Shown: positions 28,471-37,994, counted from the stretch's first letter. The stretch: 64,000 nt of DNA from Methyloligella halotolerans (GCF_001708935.1 NZ_MASI01000001.1:372001-436000), one strand, 5' to 3'. Notes: a model not told the origin generated them from the sequence alone. A program made the numbers and translations.

Positions 28471-29190
28471 CTAGCTTTGCGCAAGACGCGCCAGCAGCCG
28501 CTCCCGCGCGGCCGGCAGCGGCTCGCCATGAGGACTGTAGATATCGCGGTCGAGGAAGTAGCCGGAGAGCCGAAAGCCATCGGCGATGTCCTGGGGCGAT
28601 GGCTCGGCGGCCTCATCGATGAGGAAGGCCGGAAGGCGCAGAAGCTTATCGGCGTAAGGTTCGCCGGCTTCCCTGGAGACCGCCCTGCCCGATTTCGGCG
28701 ACACATAAATGAGGTCGTCCGTGGTGCCGGTCGCGGCGCATTCGGACAGATCGATGCCGAAGCCCATATCGGCGAGAAATTCCAGCTCCCAGCGAACGAG
28801 ACGCGCGGGCCAGATCTCGGGGTCGTCCAGGGCGTCGAAGACTGCGCGGGCACCGTGATAAAGGGCAGGATGAGGATCGCGCTCGGGCAGCATGCGGGCC
28901 ATGGATGTCAGGGATTCGATGCCCAGGAGCGCCGCAGGATCGTCGAGCACCCCCGCGGCGTAAGACTGCATGAGCTCCACGGTGATGGAGCCGAGATGCT
29001 CCGGCAGCCGTGCACGCCAGGTGATGTGCAGCAGGTTCGAGGGTTGGAGCAAGGGGCGGAGGCGCCGGGAACGGCCGCCCCGGACCAGCCCCAGATGACG
29101 TCCATGCCCCTCTGTCAAAAGCTCGGCGATGGCGTTCGCTTCGCCAAGCGGCCGGGTGGAGAGAAGAATGCCGTCGTCGCGCCAATCCAT
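28471..29190 (-). CDS. recO: DNA repair protein RecO
   Basis: 239 residues. Starts MDWRDDGILLSTRPLGEANA, the OB-fold of RecO, followed by GHGRHLGLVRGGRSRRLRP and QPSNLLHITWRARL. The C-terminal helical part has LVRWELEFLADMGFGIDLSE with a Cys in SECAATG. RecO anneals SSB-coated DNA and helps RecR load RecA. It is the last gene of the lepB-rnc-era-recO run, 15 bases after era, as in many alphaproteobacteria. Confidence 0.94.
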   Translation of the reverse strand: MDWRDDGILLSTRPLGEANAIAELLTEGHGRHLGLVRGGRSRRLRPLLQPSNLLHITWRARLPEHLGSITVELMQSYAAGVLDDPAALLGIESLTSMARMLPERDPHPALYHGARAVFDALDDPEIWPARLVRWELEFLADMGFGIDLSECAATGTTDDLIYVSPKSGRAVSREAGEPYADKLLRLPAFLIDEAAEPSPQDIADGFRLSGYFLDRDIYSPHGEPLPAARERLLARLAQS

Positions 29191-29205
29191 GGGGCGGATT
29201 AGGCC

Positions 29206-30158
29206 CTACTCTTTCGGATAGTCCAGCCCCATCTCGCGATAGCGTTCCGGATCCTCGCCCCAACGCTCGCGGACCTTCACGAACAGGAAGAGATGGACCG
29301 GCTGGTCGGCGATCTCGGCGATGTCGGTCCGGGCCGCCTGGCCGATTTCCTTGATGGTCTGACCCTTGGCGCCGAGCACGATCTTCTTCTGGCTGTCGCG
29401 CTCCACGAAGATGGTCTGTTCGATGCGGGCGCTGCCGTCGCGCAGGGTCTTCCATTCGGTCGTCTCGACGGTGAGCGCGTAAGGCAGCTCCTCATGGAGC
29501 CGGAGGAACAGCTTCTCGCGGGTGATCTCGGCGGCGGCCTGGCGAAGCGGCGCATCGGTCAGCTGATCTTCAGGGAAGAGCCAGGGCCCGGCGGGCATCT
29601 TGCTGGCCAGGTATTTCTTCAGTCTGCGACCCCATCGCCGTTCAGGGCGGAAATCATGAAGGTTTCGTCGAAGCGGTCCGGGGCTGAGAGGTCCGCGACC
29701 AGTTCCAGGAGCTTCGGCTTCTTGACGAGGTCCACCTTGTTGATGGCAAGGGCGGCCGGCACCTTCATCTCGTCGAGCCTTTCGACGACGGCCATGGCTT
29801 TCTCGTCGGCACCGCGACGCGCGTCCACCACCAGGAGAATGAGGTCGGCATCGGCGGCACGATCCCAGGCGGTGGCGGTCATGGCGCGGTCGAGACGGCG
29901 GCGCGGTTGGAAGATGCCGGGGGTGTCGACCAGAACGATCTGGGTGTTGTCCTCGAGGGCCAGGCCGCGGACAGGGCCGCGGGTCGTCTGAGCCTTATGG
30001 GTGACGATGGATATCTTGGCGCCGACGAGTGCGTTCGTCAGGGTCGACTTGCCGCTATTGGGCGCCCCGATCAGCGCCACGAAACCGCAGCTCGTGTCGC
30101 CCTTTCCTCCGATGGGACCGGCCGGCTCGTCGGGTGATGGTTGGTTCTCGTCGTTCAT
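29206..30158 (-). pseudogene. era: GTPase Era, frameshifted as sequenced
   Basis: Era is an essential GTPase for 16S rRNA maturation and 30S assembly. The N-terminal frame from 30158 has the G1 motif ALIGAPNSGKSTLTNAL, G3 LVDTPGIFQ and G4 ALAINKVDLV, then hits TGA right after ALNGDGVAD. The C-terminal KH domain is in the second frame: LKKYLASKMPAGPWLFPEDQ, then EEIGQAA-like IVLGAKGQTIKEIGQAAR to the stop at 29206. One base added between 29621 and 29622 (GACTG to GACCTG) gives a normal 317-residue Era. The gene lies 24 bases after rnc. Probably a consensus error. Confidence 0.9.
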
Positions 30159-30182
30159 TGCTGCCGCTTCATCAAAATCGCT

Positions 30183-30944
30183 CTAGGGCTCGACGCTATC
30201 CCAAACGCCTTCGCGGATCAGCACCGCGAGCGCCGCGGCCTGCTCTGCAGCCCGCTTGCTCGGGCCCTTTCCACGTTCGGGATCGAGGCCTTTGATCTGC
30301 ACCTCGGCGGTGAATTCCGGGGCGTGGTCAGGGCCGGAACGGCCTGTCTCCACATAGCGCGGCAAGGGAAGCTTCTGACCTTGTACCCATTCCTGCAGCA
30401 CGGATTTCGCATCGGCTGCGGCCACATCCAACTCGCTGAGATGGGGCGCCCAATCCCGCTGCACGATCTTGGCCGCTACCCCATAGCCGCCATCGCAATG
30501 GAGCGCCCCGAGCACCGCTTCGCAGGCATTGGCGAGGATGGTCATCTTGCGCCGTCCGCCGCTGCCGGCCTCGCCGCTGCTCATCACCAGATACCGTCCG
30601 AGATCCCAACCTTGGGCGATCTCTGCGCAGGTCTGGGCGCGGACGAGATGATTGAACCAGCGGGCCAGCTCGCCTTCCCGGGCCTCAGGGAACCGCGAGG
30701 TCAGAAGCTCGGCCACGGCCAGGCCGAGCACGCGATCGCCGAGAAATTCGAGGCGCTCATTGTCATCGTCGGCGGCCTCGACCGCCCGGGCGGACGAATG
30801 GGTGAGCGCGAGCTTCAGAAGATTGAGGTCGGCGAAGTCATGCCCAAGCCGGCCCGCCAACCCCTTCAGTGCCTTGTCAGACGCGTCGGGCAATCCTAGC
30901 GCACCAGGTCGAAGATTCGCGAGCCGCGGACGGCGCTCGGCCAT
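30183..30944 (-). CDS. rnc: Ribonuclease III
   Basis: Cleaves double-stranded RNA, including rRNA precursors. The signature NERLEFLGDRVLGLAVAELL is intact, with the second catalytic site in ANACEAVLGALHCDGGYG. The C-terminal dsRNA-binding domain covers about the last 75 residues (KSVLQEWVQGQKLPLPRY to KRAAEQAAALAVL). Start is uncertain: the ATG at 30944 overlaps lepB by 49 bases, while a TTG at 30893, two bases after the lepB stop, gives 236 residues and fits the family N-terminus better. Era follows, as is usual. Confidence 0.93.
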   Translation of the reverse strand: MAERRPRLANLRPGALGLPDASDKALKGLAGRLGHDFADLNLLKLALTHSSARAVEAADDDNERLEFLGDRVLGLAVAELLTSRFPEAREGELARWFNHLVRAQTCAEIAQGWDLGRYLVMSSGEAGSGGRRKMTILANACEAVLGALHCDGGYGVAAKIVQRDWAPHLSELDVAAADAKSVLQEWVQGQKLPLPRYVETGRSGPDHAPEFTAEVQIKGLDPERGKGPSKRAAEQAAALAVLIREGVWDSVEP

Positions 30945-31642
30945 TTCCACACCTGCCAGAAATGGGCGCCTTCCCCGAGTGAGAAGAAGATCACCTGGGC
31001 ATGGCCGATGAGGTTCTCGAACGGCACGTAGCCCACCTCGTTCAGGAAGCGGCTATCGGTCGAGTTGTCCCGGTTGTCGCCCATCATGAAGAGATGGCCT
31101 TCGGGGACCTCGTAGACCTCGGTATTGTCGCTGATGCCTTCCTGAACCGTATCGAGCACGTGATAGGTGACGCCGTTGGGAAGGGTCTCCAGATATTGCG
31201 GCAGGTTGCGCACCCGGCCGGTTGGCCCCTCGAGCGCCAGATCCTCGATGCGCTCCTTCTTCACCTCTTCGCCGTTGATGAAGAGAATGCCGTGCTTCAC
31301 CTGGATCTTGTCGCCTGGAAGGCCGATGACGCGCTTGATGTAGTCGGTCTTGTTGTCCGTGGGCAGCTTGAACACGACCACGTCGCCCCGCTTCGGCATC
31401 TCGCCGAAGATGCGGCCGGAGAACAGGTCCGGGCTGAAGGGAATCGAATAGCGGCTGTAGCCGTAGCTGTATTTCGAGACGAAGAGATAGTCGCCGATGA
31501 GCAGCGTCGGGATCATCGAGCCGGACGGGATATTGAACGGCTGGAAAAGGAACACCCGCACGAACAAGGCCAAGAGCAGCGCCGGGATGATGACCGATGT
31601 GAAGCTGCTCTTCTGTTGCGTCCGTTCCGCTTGGACACTCAT
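30896..31642 (-). CDS. lepB: Signal peptidase I
   Basis: About 248 residues from the ATG at 31642 (MSVQAERTQQKSS). One N-terminal membrane anchor, SVIIPALLLALFVRVFLF, then the catalytic Ser in NIPSGSMIPTLLIGD and catalytic Lys in DYIKRVIGLPGDKIQV. GHLFMMGDNRDNSTDSR is box E of the family. It cleaves signal peptides at the periplasmic face of the inner membrane. Upstream of rnc and overlapping it if the longer rnc start is used; acpS lies 127 bases upstream. Confidence 0.95.
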   Translation of the reverse strand: MSVQAERTQQKSSFTSVIIPALLLALFVRVFLFQPFNIPSGSMIPTLLIGDYLFVSKYSYGYSRYSIPFSPDLFSGRIFGEMPKRGDVVVFKLPTDNKTDYIKRVIGLPGDKIQVKHGILFINGEEVKKERIEDLALEGPTGRVRNLPQYLETLPNGVTYHVLDTVQEGISDNTEVYEVPEGHLFMMGDNRDNSTDSRFLNEVGYVPFENLIGHAQVIFFSLGEGAHFWQVWKWPSAVRGSRIFDLVR

Positions 31643-31769
31643 GCGGCGGTCTCCTCGTTGAAATGCCACTCCGGCGTGAGGGTCATGGCTATAGACCTTC
31701 GGTCGGGCGGGCGCAAATACACCCCGTATCGGCCGGTCGCGCGGCCGATGGACGCTGAACCGTCGCCGG

Positions 31770-32180
31770 TCAGTCGCGCATGGGCACCTTGATGGCGGAA
31801 ATGATGACGATGGCCTGGGCCGTGGGGAAGTCGTCGGTGATGGTCAGATCGATGCGTGTCTCGTGGCCTTCCGGCGTGAGGCGCTCCAGGGCGCGCAAGG
31901 CGCCGCCAGTAAGCTTCAGGGTCGGCCTGCCGGAGGGCAGATTGACCACCCCCATATCCTTCCAGAAGACCCCTTCCCGAAAACCGGTCCCCAAGGCCTT
32001 CGAGCACGCCTCCTTGGCGGCGAAGCGCTTGGCGTAGGATGCGGCGCGGGCGGCGCGGGCGTCGGATTTCGTGCGCTCCACGTCGGTGAAAATGCGGTCG
32101 AGGAAGCGCTCGCCGAACCGCTCGATAGTCTTCTCCACCCGGCGGATGTCGATGATGTCGTTGCCGAGCCCGATGATCAT
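31770..32180 (-). CDS. acpS: Holo-[acyl-carrier-protein] synthase
   Basis: 136 residues, typical. Attaches 4'-phosphopantetheine from CoA to acyl carrier protein. [20 protein letters not shown] has the metal-binding Asp, and [15 protein letters not shown] has the second metal-binding Glu. The start overlaps the pdxJ stop by four bases (ATGA), so the two are coupled. The pdxJ-acpS-lepB-rnc-era-recO order is conserved in proteobacteria. Confidence 0.95.
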   Translation of the reverse strand: MIIGLGNDIIDIRRVEKTIERFGERFLDRIFTDVERTKSDARAARAASYAKRFAAKEACSKALGTGFREGVFWKDMGVVNLPSGRPTLKLTGGALRALERLTPEGHETRIDLTITDDFPTAQAIVIISAIKVPMRD

Positions 32181-32968
32181 AGGGTTTCGTCCGCGGAAAC
32201 GCGGCCCGTTGCTTCGACGGCGCGGCGGGCACGGTTCATCTGGCGGCGCATGTGGCGGACACTCTCGCCGAGGCCGACGAAGAGCGCTTCGCCGACGAGG
32301 AAGTGGCCGATATTCAGCTCCACGATCTGGGGAATCGCCGCCACTGGGCCGACGGTGCCGTAGGTCAGGCCGTGGCCGGCATGGACCTCGAGGCCGGCGT
32401 CGGACGCCGCTTGGGCGGCCTTCTGGAGACGCGCCAGCTCTTTTTCGAACTTTGCCTGATTCTTGGCGAGGCCCGCTTCGCAGTAGGTGCCGGTATGCAA
32501 CTCAACGGCATTCGGCTCCACCGTCGCCGCCGCCTCGATCTGAGCGAGGTCGGGATCAATGAAGAGCGATACCCGGATGCCAGCGTCGCGCAGCTTCGCG
32601 ACGAACGGCTTCAGGGTCTCGACCTGGCTTGCCACGTCGAGCCCTCCTTCCGTGGTGAGCTCCTCGCGGCGCTCCGGCACCAGGCAGTTCGCGTGGGGCC
32701 GGGTGCGCAGCGCGATCTGCAGCATCTCTGGCGTGACGGCCATCTCCATATTGAGAGGCTTCGAGAGCTCCACCAGCCGGGCGATATCCTCGTCGCGGAT
32801 GTGGCGCCGGTCCTCGCGGAGGTGGGCGGTGATGTTGTCGGCGCCGGAGTCGATGGCGGTCTGGGCCGCGCGAACGACGTCGGGATGGGTGCCGCCGCGC
32901 GCGTTCCGCAACGTGGCGACGTGGTCGACATTGATGCCGAGCCGGATCGGAGGTGGTTCAGAGGTCAT
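32177..32968 (-). CDS. pdxJ: Pyridoxine 5'-phosphate synthase
   Basis: 263 residues forming a TIM barrel. Closes the pyridoxine ring from deoxyxylulose 5-phosphate and aminoacetone phosphate. [34 protein letters not shown] (catalytic His/Glu area), [17 protein letters not shown] and [17 protein letters not shown] are the family blocks. Ends in a basic tail. 33 bases separate it from the DUF2062 gene. Confidence 0.96.
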   Translation of the reverse strand: MTSEPPPIRLGINVDHVATLRNARGGTHPDVVRAAQTAIDSGADNITAHLREDRRHIRDEDIARLVELSKPLNMEMAVTPEMLQIALRTRPHANCLVPERREELTTEGGLDVASQVETLKPFVAKLRDAGIRVSLFIDPDLAQIEAAATVEPNAVELHTGTYCEAGLAKNQAKFEKELARLQKAAQAASDAGLEVHAGHGLTYGTVGPVAAIPQIVELNIGHFLVGEALFVGLGESVRHMRRQMNRARRAVEATGRVSADETL

Positions 32969-33001
32969 CGGACTGGTCGAAATCGATCTTCGCGGAGCTT
33001 T

Positions 33002-33568
33002 TCATTGCGCCCCGATTGCCTGGTCGCGCTGGAGCTGGCGCAGCTGAAAGCGCTGCTTCCGCCGCTCCTGGTATACCTGCACGGCCCAGCGGGTGGCAAA
33101 ATAGAAGATCGCGAATAGCACAAGTCCCACCGGCACGCAGCCGACGATGGTGGGTTTCAGGATCGGCCAGATCTTGTCCCATGACGAGGAGAAGAACTCG
33201 CCGGAAAAATCCGTGTGGGTGTGGGTGCCGGATGTCCCCAGGATCACCGTGCCGACCTTGAAGCTCGCAAACCAGAAGAAGGGATAGGTCAACGGGTTGC
33301 CGACGAAGGTTCCGAGCAGGCCTGCGATGATGCTGCCGCCGATCATCCAGGCGATCAGCGCGGCGCCGATCATATGGAAGCCTACGAAGGGGGTAGCCGA
33401 TATAAAGCAGCCGGCGGCGAATCCCAGGGCGATCACATGGGGCGTGGCGTTGATGCGCGTGACCCGATGCTTCACATAGCGGGTCGAGCGCGACCAGCTG
33501 CGACGGGGCCAGAGATGCACCCTCGCCTTCGTCCAGAAAGATTCAGCTTGTCGACGCTTGAACAGCAT
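33002..33568 (-). CDS. DUF2062 membrane protein
   Basis: About 188 residues from the ATG at 33568 (MLFKRRQAESFWTK). Conserved DUF2062 blocks: ATPHVIALGFAAGCFISATP, FVGFHMIGAALIAWMIGG and FVGNPLTYPFFWFAS; the last helix is IVGCVPVGLVLFAIFYFATR. The tail is strongly charged (QERRKQRFQLRQLQRDQ). Three or four membrane segments. Molecular function of the family is not known. It lies between rsh and pdxJ, an order often seen in Rhizobiales. Confidence 0.86.
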   Translation of the reverse strand: MLFKRRQAESFWTKARVHLWPRRSWSRSTRYVKHRVTRINATPHVIALGFAAGCFISATPFVGFHMIGAALIAWMIGGSIIAGLLGTFVGNPLTYPFFWFASFKVGTVILGTSGTHTHTDFSGEFFSSSWDKIWPILKPTIVGCVPVGLVLFAIFYFATRWAVQVYQERRKQRFQLRQLQRDQAIGAQ

Positions 33569-33782
33569 CCGGTCCTCAAAGCACTGAACCGCGCTCAAAA
33601 AGTGGCAATCGAGAGCGCTAGAACTACCCTATTTAGGTTAAATCTCTTGTGAAAACAGGTGGTGAGGAAATGTGGCGGCGATTTGTGGCGGCTATCGGCC
33701 CGAACCCGCGCAACATCGCATCATCGTCACCGAGCGGTTGACGTAGCCGCTCAATTTTCCAAGGGCAATATTCCGTGTGTGA

Positions 33783-36008
33783 TCAGTCTCCCGCCCGTTC
33801 GACGCTGGAGACCACATCCATGGTCCGCAGCTTCGCGATCGTGGCATTCAGGTGCTTCAAATCCCAGACATCGGCGTCGATGGTCATCTCCGTATAGTCC
33901 GGGAGCTGGTTGTTCATCCGGATATTGACGATGTTGCCGTCGCTCTCGGCGAAGACGCCGGCGATCTGCGCCAAGCTGCCGGGTTCGTTGAGAACGACCA
34001 GCTGGAGACGGGCCGGAAAGCGCTGGGGGTTCACATCGTCGAGATCCCAGGTCACGTCGATCCAGCGATCGAGTTCGTCGTCATAGGCGTGCAGCGCCTT
34101 GGAGTGGATGGGATAGATCGTGATCCCCTCTCCCGGGGTCAGGATGCCGACGATCCGGTCGCCGGGCACGGCGCCGCCTTCGTCGAACCGAACGGGCAGA
34201 TCGCCGCTCACCCCGCGAACGGGCACGCCCGCCAGGGGATCGCGCTTGCCTTTCGACGTGCCGGGCCAACGGAACTTCAGACCCATCACCTTGCCGAAAC
34301 CGAACCAGCCTTCCTCGTCGTTCTTCACCTTCGGCTTCCGCTTGGGCGCGGCGGGCGAAGGCGGAGTCTCTTCCGGATAGACCGCCTTCAGAACGTCCGC
34401 CGACGGCAACTCGCCCCGCCCCACGGCGGCGATGGCGTCTTCGGTGGTCTTCTGGGACAGCCGGCCCAAAACCTCGCGCAAGGCATCTTCGGAAAACTGC
34501 TTGCCGTGGCGATCGAAAGTGCGCTGCAGGATGAGCCTGCCGAGAGCGCCGTACTGGGCGCGAACGGCCGCCTTCGTGGCGCGCCGGATATTCGAGCGCG
34601 CCTTGCCGGTGATGGCGAGCTTCTCCCAGGCGGGACGCGGTTGCTGCCCTTCGGAACAGATGATCTCCACCTCGTCGCCATTCCGCAAAGCCGTGGCCAG
34701 CGGCATGGGGCGTCCGTTGATCTTGGCGCTCACGCAGGTGTTGCCGACATCGGTGTGCACCGCGTAGGCGAAGTCGATGGCGTTGGCGCCGCGCGGCAGG
34801 GCGATCAGGCGGCCCTTGGGGGTGAAGCAGAAGACCTGATCCTGGAACAGCTCGAGCTTGGTGTGCTCCAGGAATTCTTCCGGATTGTCGCCCTCCTGGA
34901 GCATCTCGATGAGATGGCGGAGCCAGCGATAGGCGTTGCTGTCGGCGGGGGCCGCCACATAGTTGGAGCCGTTGCCGCTGTCCTTGTAGAGGGCATGGGC
35001 GGCCACGCCGTACTCGGCGACCTGATGCATCTGCTCGGTGCGGATCTGCAGCTCCACGCGCTGATGCTTCGGCCCCACGATGGTGGTGTGAAGAGACTGA
35101 TAGTCGTTGGGCTTCGGATTGGAGATGTAATCCTTGAAGCGGCCCGGGACCATGTGCCAGCTCGTGTGCACGACGGCGAGCGCCCGGTAACAATCGGGCA
35201 CGACGTCCACGACGAGACGGAAGCCGTAGATGTCGGACAGCTGCTCGAGGCTAATCTGCTTCCGCTCCATCTTGCTCCAGATGGCATAGGGCTTCTTCTC
35301 CCGCCCCACGACGGTCGCCGTCACCTTGGCCTCGTCCAGCTTCTTGGTGAGGGCCGACTGGATGTCGTCGATCAGGCCCTGATGCTCTTCGCGCAGGGTT
35401 TCCAGACGCTTGACGACGGCCTTGTAAGCCTCCGGGTGCAGCCAGCGGAAGGCGTGGTCCTCGAGCTCCTCGCGCAGCCATTGCATGCCCATGCGGCCGG
35501 CGAGCGGCGCGTAGATGTCCATCGTCTCCTGGGCGATGATCTTGCGCTTGGCCGGCTTCATGTATTGCAGGGTGCGCATGTTGTGGAGCCGGTCGGCCAG
35601 CTTCACCAGCAGCACCCGCACGTCGCTCGAGATGGCGAGCAGGAGCTTGCGGAAATTCTCCGCCTGCTCCGCCTTCTTGGTCACCAGATCGAGCTTCTTG
35701 ATCTTGGTGAGGCCCTCGACGAGCGAGCCGATCTCCGGCCCGAACATCGAATCGATCTTGTCCCGGGTGGTCTGGGTGTCTTCGAGAGTGTCGTGAAGGA
35801 GCGCGGTGGCGATGGTCGCATCGTCCAGGCGCATGTCGGCAAGGATCGCCGCCACCTCGAGGGGGTGGGAGAAGAACGGGTCTCCGGAGGCACGCCGCTG
35901 ATTGCCGTGCGCCTTCATCGCGTAGACGTAGGCGCGGTTCAAAAGCGCCTCGTCTGCGTTGGGCTCATAGCGGAGCACGCGTTCGACGAGTTCGTATTGG
36001 CGCATCAT
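33783..36008 (-). CDS. rsh: Bifunctional (p)ppGpp synthetase/hydrolase (RSH)
   Basis: 741 residues. Order of domains: HD hydrolase (about 25-150) with FFSHPLEVAAI and ALLHDTLEDT; synthetase (about 235-345) with SKMERKQISLEQLSDIYGFR and NPKPNDYQSLHTTIVGPK; TGS (about 385-450) with VFCFTPKGRLIALPRGANAI; C-terminal ACT (about 660-735). Intact HD and basic synthetase motif indicate both activities, as in the single RSH of most alphaproteobacteria. It controls the stringent response. It is downstream of rpoZ but separated from it by a terminator. An open frame of similar length on the opposite strand is only a GC-rich shadow. Confidence 0.95.
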   Translation of the reverse strand: MMRQYELVERVLRYEPNADEALLNRAYVYAMKAHGNQRRASGDPFFSHPLEVAAILADMRLDDATIATALLHDTLEDTQTTRDKIDSMFGPEIGSLVEGLTKIKKLDLVTKKAEQAENFRKLLLAISSDVRVLLVKLADRLHNMRTLQYMKPAKRKIIAQETMDIYAPLAGRMGMQWLREELEDHAFRWLHPEAYKAVVKRLETLREEHQGLIDDIQSALTKKLDEAKVTATVVGREKKPYAIWSKMERKQISLEQLSDIYGFRLVVDVVPDCYRALAVVHTSWHMVPGRFKDYISNPKPNDYQSLHTTIVGPKHQRVELQIRTEQMHQVAEYGVAAHALYKDSGNGSNYVAAPADSNAYRWLRHLIEMLQEGDNPEEFLEHTKLELFQDQVFCFTPKGRLIALPRGANAIDFAYAVHTDVGNTCVSAKINGRPMPLATALRNGDEVEIICSEGQQPRPAWEKLAITGKARSNIRRATKAAVRAQYGALGRLILQRTFDRHGKQFSEDALREVLGRLSQKTTEDAIAAVGRGELPSADVLKAVYPEETPPSPAAPKRKPKVKNDEEGWFGFGKVMGLKFRWPGTSKGKRDPLAGVPVRGVSGDLPVRFDEGGAVPGDRIVGILTPGEGITIYPIHSKALHAYDDELDRWIDVTWDLDDVNPQRFPARLQLVVLNEPGSLAQIAGVFAESDGNIVNIRMNNQLPDYTEMTIDADVWDLKHLNATIAKLRTMDVVSSVERAGD

Positions 36009-36110
36009 GGCGCGGGTACACCTCCGCCGCGGGGAGACGGCAGACTAAAGATGGCCGGTAAAGATTGACTTTTGAAGTGCGGCGGCGTGTCGAGCCCGAG
36101 CCTACAGGCA

Positions 36111-36145
36111 AAAAGACCGGCCGAAGCACTCAAGCCCGGCCGGTC
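36111..36145 (-). terminator. Rho-independent terminator of rpoZ
   Basis: GACCGGCC (36115-36122) and GGCCGGTC (36138-36145) form a perfect 8-bp stem; on the minus strand TTTTTGCC follows. It lies 50 bases after the rpoZ stop and about 100 bases before the rsh start. Confidence 0.88.
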
Positions 36146-36194
36146 GAATTCGCAAGCCGCATCCGCGCGGCGCATCGCCATTGCGCGGCGTCTG

Positions 36195-36602
36195 CTAGCG
36201 GGACCGCGGACCCGCATTGGAGCCGTCGGACGGCGCCTGGGTCGCCATGCGGCGCAGCAGCTCTTCTTCGCTCATCTTGTCGATCTGGGTGTCGATCGAA
36301 GGATCGTCGGCGCCGAGCAGCGGACGGCTGTCGGACTGCATGTCCGGAACGGCATCGGCCTCGGGCTCGTCCACCTCGACGTATTTCTGCATCGAGTGGA
36401 TGAAGTCTTCCTTCAGATCGTCCGGCGAGATCTCGCCGTCGCCGATCTCGCGCAGCGCGACGACCGGGTTCTTATCGTTGTCGCGGTCGACGGCCAGGGG
36501 GGCGCCGGCGGAAATGGTCCGGGCGCGATGGCTGGCGAGCAGAACGAGCTCAAACCGGTTTTCGACCTTGTCGACGCAATCTTCGACGGTAACGCGAGCC
36601 AT
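36195..36602 (-). CDS. rpoZ: RNA polymerase omega subunit
   Basis: 135 residues. [19 protein letters not shown] and [14 protein letters not shown] are the invariant omega N-terminal blocks, and [15 protein letters not shown] the next. The acidic C-terminal extension ([20 protein letters not shown] onward) is typical of alphaproteobacterial omega. It helps assemble RNA polymerase and contributes to a ppGpp site in proteobacteria. Downstream comes rsh, upstream folK, all on the minus strand. Confidence 0.96.
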   Translation of the reverse strand: MARVTVEDCVDKVENRFELVLLASHRARTISAGAPLAVDRDNDKNPVVALREIGDGEISPDDLKEDFIHSMQKYVEVDEPEADAVPDMQSDSRPLLGADDPSIDTQIDKMSEEELLRRMATQAPSDGSNAGPRSR

Positions 36603-36686
36603 CGATAAATCCTTTTTCGGGAGTCGTGAAGTTGCGCCCTATTTAGAAGGTTGTGCCCGTCAACGCAAGGGAAGTGGCCTTTACGG

Positions 36687-37244
36687 TCAAGGCGTTGCTT
36701 CAGAAAGCCGCGTCAGACCATGGAGAGGCTCATCGCCGGGAATGTGCGCAAGGAGCGACGACGGGGAGCGCTTGAGCACCGGATGCCGCCAAGCGGGCGC
36801 TATATCGCGAAGGGGGACCAGGACGAAGGACCGGAGATGGGTCTGCGGGTGAGGCAAGGTAAGCTTGCGTGGCCCCGCCCCCGCCATCACTGCCCTGCTC
36901 CCGCGCCATCCCTGGACCCGGCCGCCGTAATCCACGATGTCGAGATCGAGATTGCGGGCGCCCCACGGCGCATTCTTTCCGCGGCGTCCGGCTGCCGCTT
37001 CGAGGCGCTTGAGCTTTCGCAGCAATGCCTCGGGCGGCATGTGGGTCGCGATCTCCGCCACGGCGTTCACATAAGCGGGCTGGCCCGGCTGGCCGATAGC
37101 CTCGCTTTCATAGAGGGGCGAGGCGCTCACGACCGCAGTGCCGCCGCGGTCCAGCTCGGCCAGGGCGCGGTTCACCGCTTGCAGCGGAGTCCCCCACGGG
37201 CCCGGCAAATTGGCGCCGAGCGCGACAAGCGCGTTTCCCCTCAT
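36687..37244 (-). CDS. folK: 2-amino-4-hydroxy-6-hydroxymethyldihydropteridine pyrophosphokinase
   Basis: 185 residues. Transfers pyrophosphate from ATP to hydroxymethyl-dihydropterin in folate synthesis. ALVALGANLPGPWGTPLQAV, SPLYESEAIG, QPAYVNAVAEI and the signature APWGARNLDLDIVDYGG with the two metal-binding Asp are present. LTLPHPQTHLRSFVLVPLRD ends the core. The start is divergent from the NYN gene, sharing a 123-base intergenic region. Confidence 0.93.
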   Translation of the reverse strand: MRGNALVALGANLPGPWGTPLQAVNRALAELDRGGTAVVSASPLYESEAIGQPGQPAYVNAVAEIATHMPPEALLRKLKRLEAAAGRRGKNAPWGARNLDLDIVDYGGRVQGWRGSRAVMAGAGPRKLTLPHPQTHLRSFVLVPLRDIAPAWRHPVLKRSPSSLLAHIPGDEPLHGLTRLSEATP

Positions 37245-37367
37245 ACGGCCTCTTCGATCACGGGTTCTGGTCCCGATGGAACCCGGCAGGCGGCCAAGTG
37301 TGTTGAGTCGATACTGTCATGAACTCGGTCGCGGTTTCCGCGTTTACTTCGCTAAACAGGAGATTCA

Positions 37368-37994
37368 ATGCAATTTTACGCCACGGAGCGCGTAGCCCTT
37401 TTTGTGGATGGCGCCAATCTTTATGCGGCAGCGAAGGCGCTCGGTTTCGATATTGATTACAAGCGGCTGTTGACCGTCTTCGGCTCCCAGGCCCGTCTGG
37501 TGCGTGCGCTCTACTATACGGCGCTCGCTGACGAGCAGGAGTATTCCTCCATCCGTCCACTGATCGATTGGCTCGACTATAACGGTTACACCATGGTCAC
37601 CAAGCCGACCAAGGAGTTCACCGATGCGGCCGGTCGCAGGCGGATCAAAGGGAACATGGATATCGAGCTTGCAGTCGACGCCATGGAGCTTGCGGAATAT
37701 CTCGATCACCTCGTGATCTTCTCCGGCGACGGCGATTTCCGTTCGCTGGTCGAAGCGCTGCAGCATCGTGGCCGCCGGGTGAGCGTGGTTTCCACTCTGA
37801 TGACCAGTCCCCCCATGGTGGCGGACGAGCTTCGACGGCAGGCGGACCAGTTCATCGATCTGGCGGATCTCCAGGACGAGATCGGCCGGGATCCCAACGA
37901 GCGCTACAACAGAGAGCCTCGGAGGCGAGCGCCCGAACTGAACCCCCAGGATGACGATAGCTTCGAATCGGACGACGATCTGATCGAGACCTGA
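37368..37994 (+). CDS. NYN domain (LabA/DUF88) protein
   Basis: 208 residues. The NYN nuclease-like PIN fold covers about 1-165: VALFVDGANLYAAAKALG (first Asp), GNMDIELAVDAMELAEY (second Asp pair), VIFSGDGDFRSLVEALQHRG (third Asp) and VSVVSTLMTSPPMVADELR. The acidic residues needed for metal-dependent RNase activity are all kept. The last 40 residues are charged and acidic (ELNPQDDDSFESDDDLIET) and likely disordered. Family members act in RNA turnover or clock output; the substrate here is unknown. Confidence 0.88.
   Translation: MQFYATERVALFVDGANLYAAAKALGFDIDYKRLLTVFGSQARLVRALYYTALADEQEYSSIRPLIDWLDYNGYTMVTKPTKEFTDAAGRRRIKGNMDIELAVDAMELAEYLDHLVIFSGDGDFRSLVEALQHRGRRVSVVSTLMTSPPMVADELRRQADQFIDLADLQDEIGRDPNERYNREPRRRAPELNPQDDDSFESDDDLIET

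Noticed and set aside
33852-36068. A 738-codon open frame on the plus strand opposite rsh
   Set aside because: It mirrors rsh codon for codon, is rich in Arg, Gly, His and Val, lacks a ribosome-binding site and shows no family motif. Long antisense frames are expected in GC-rich genes; similar ones lie opposite hppA and both TonB receptors.
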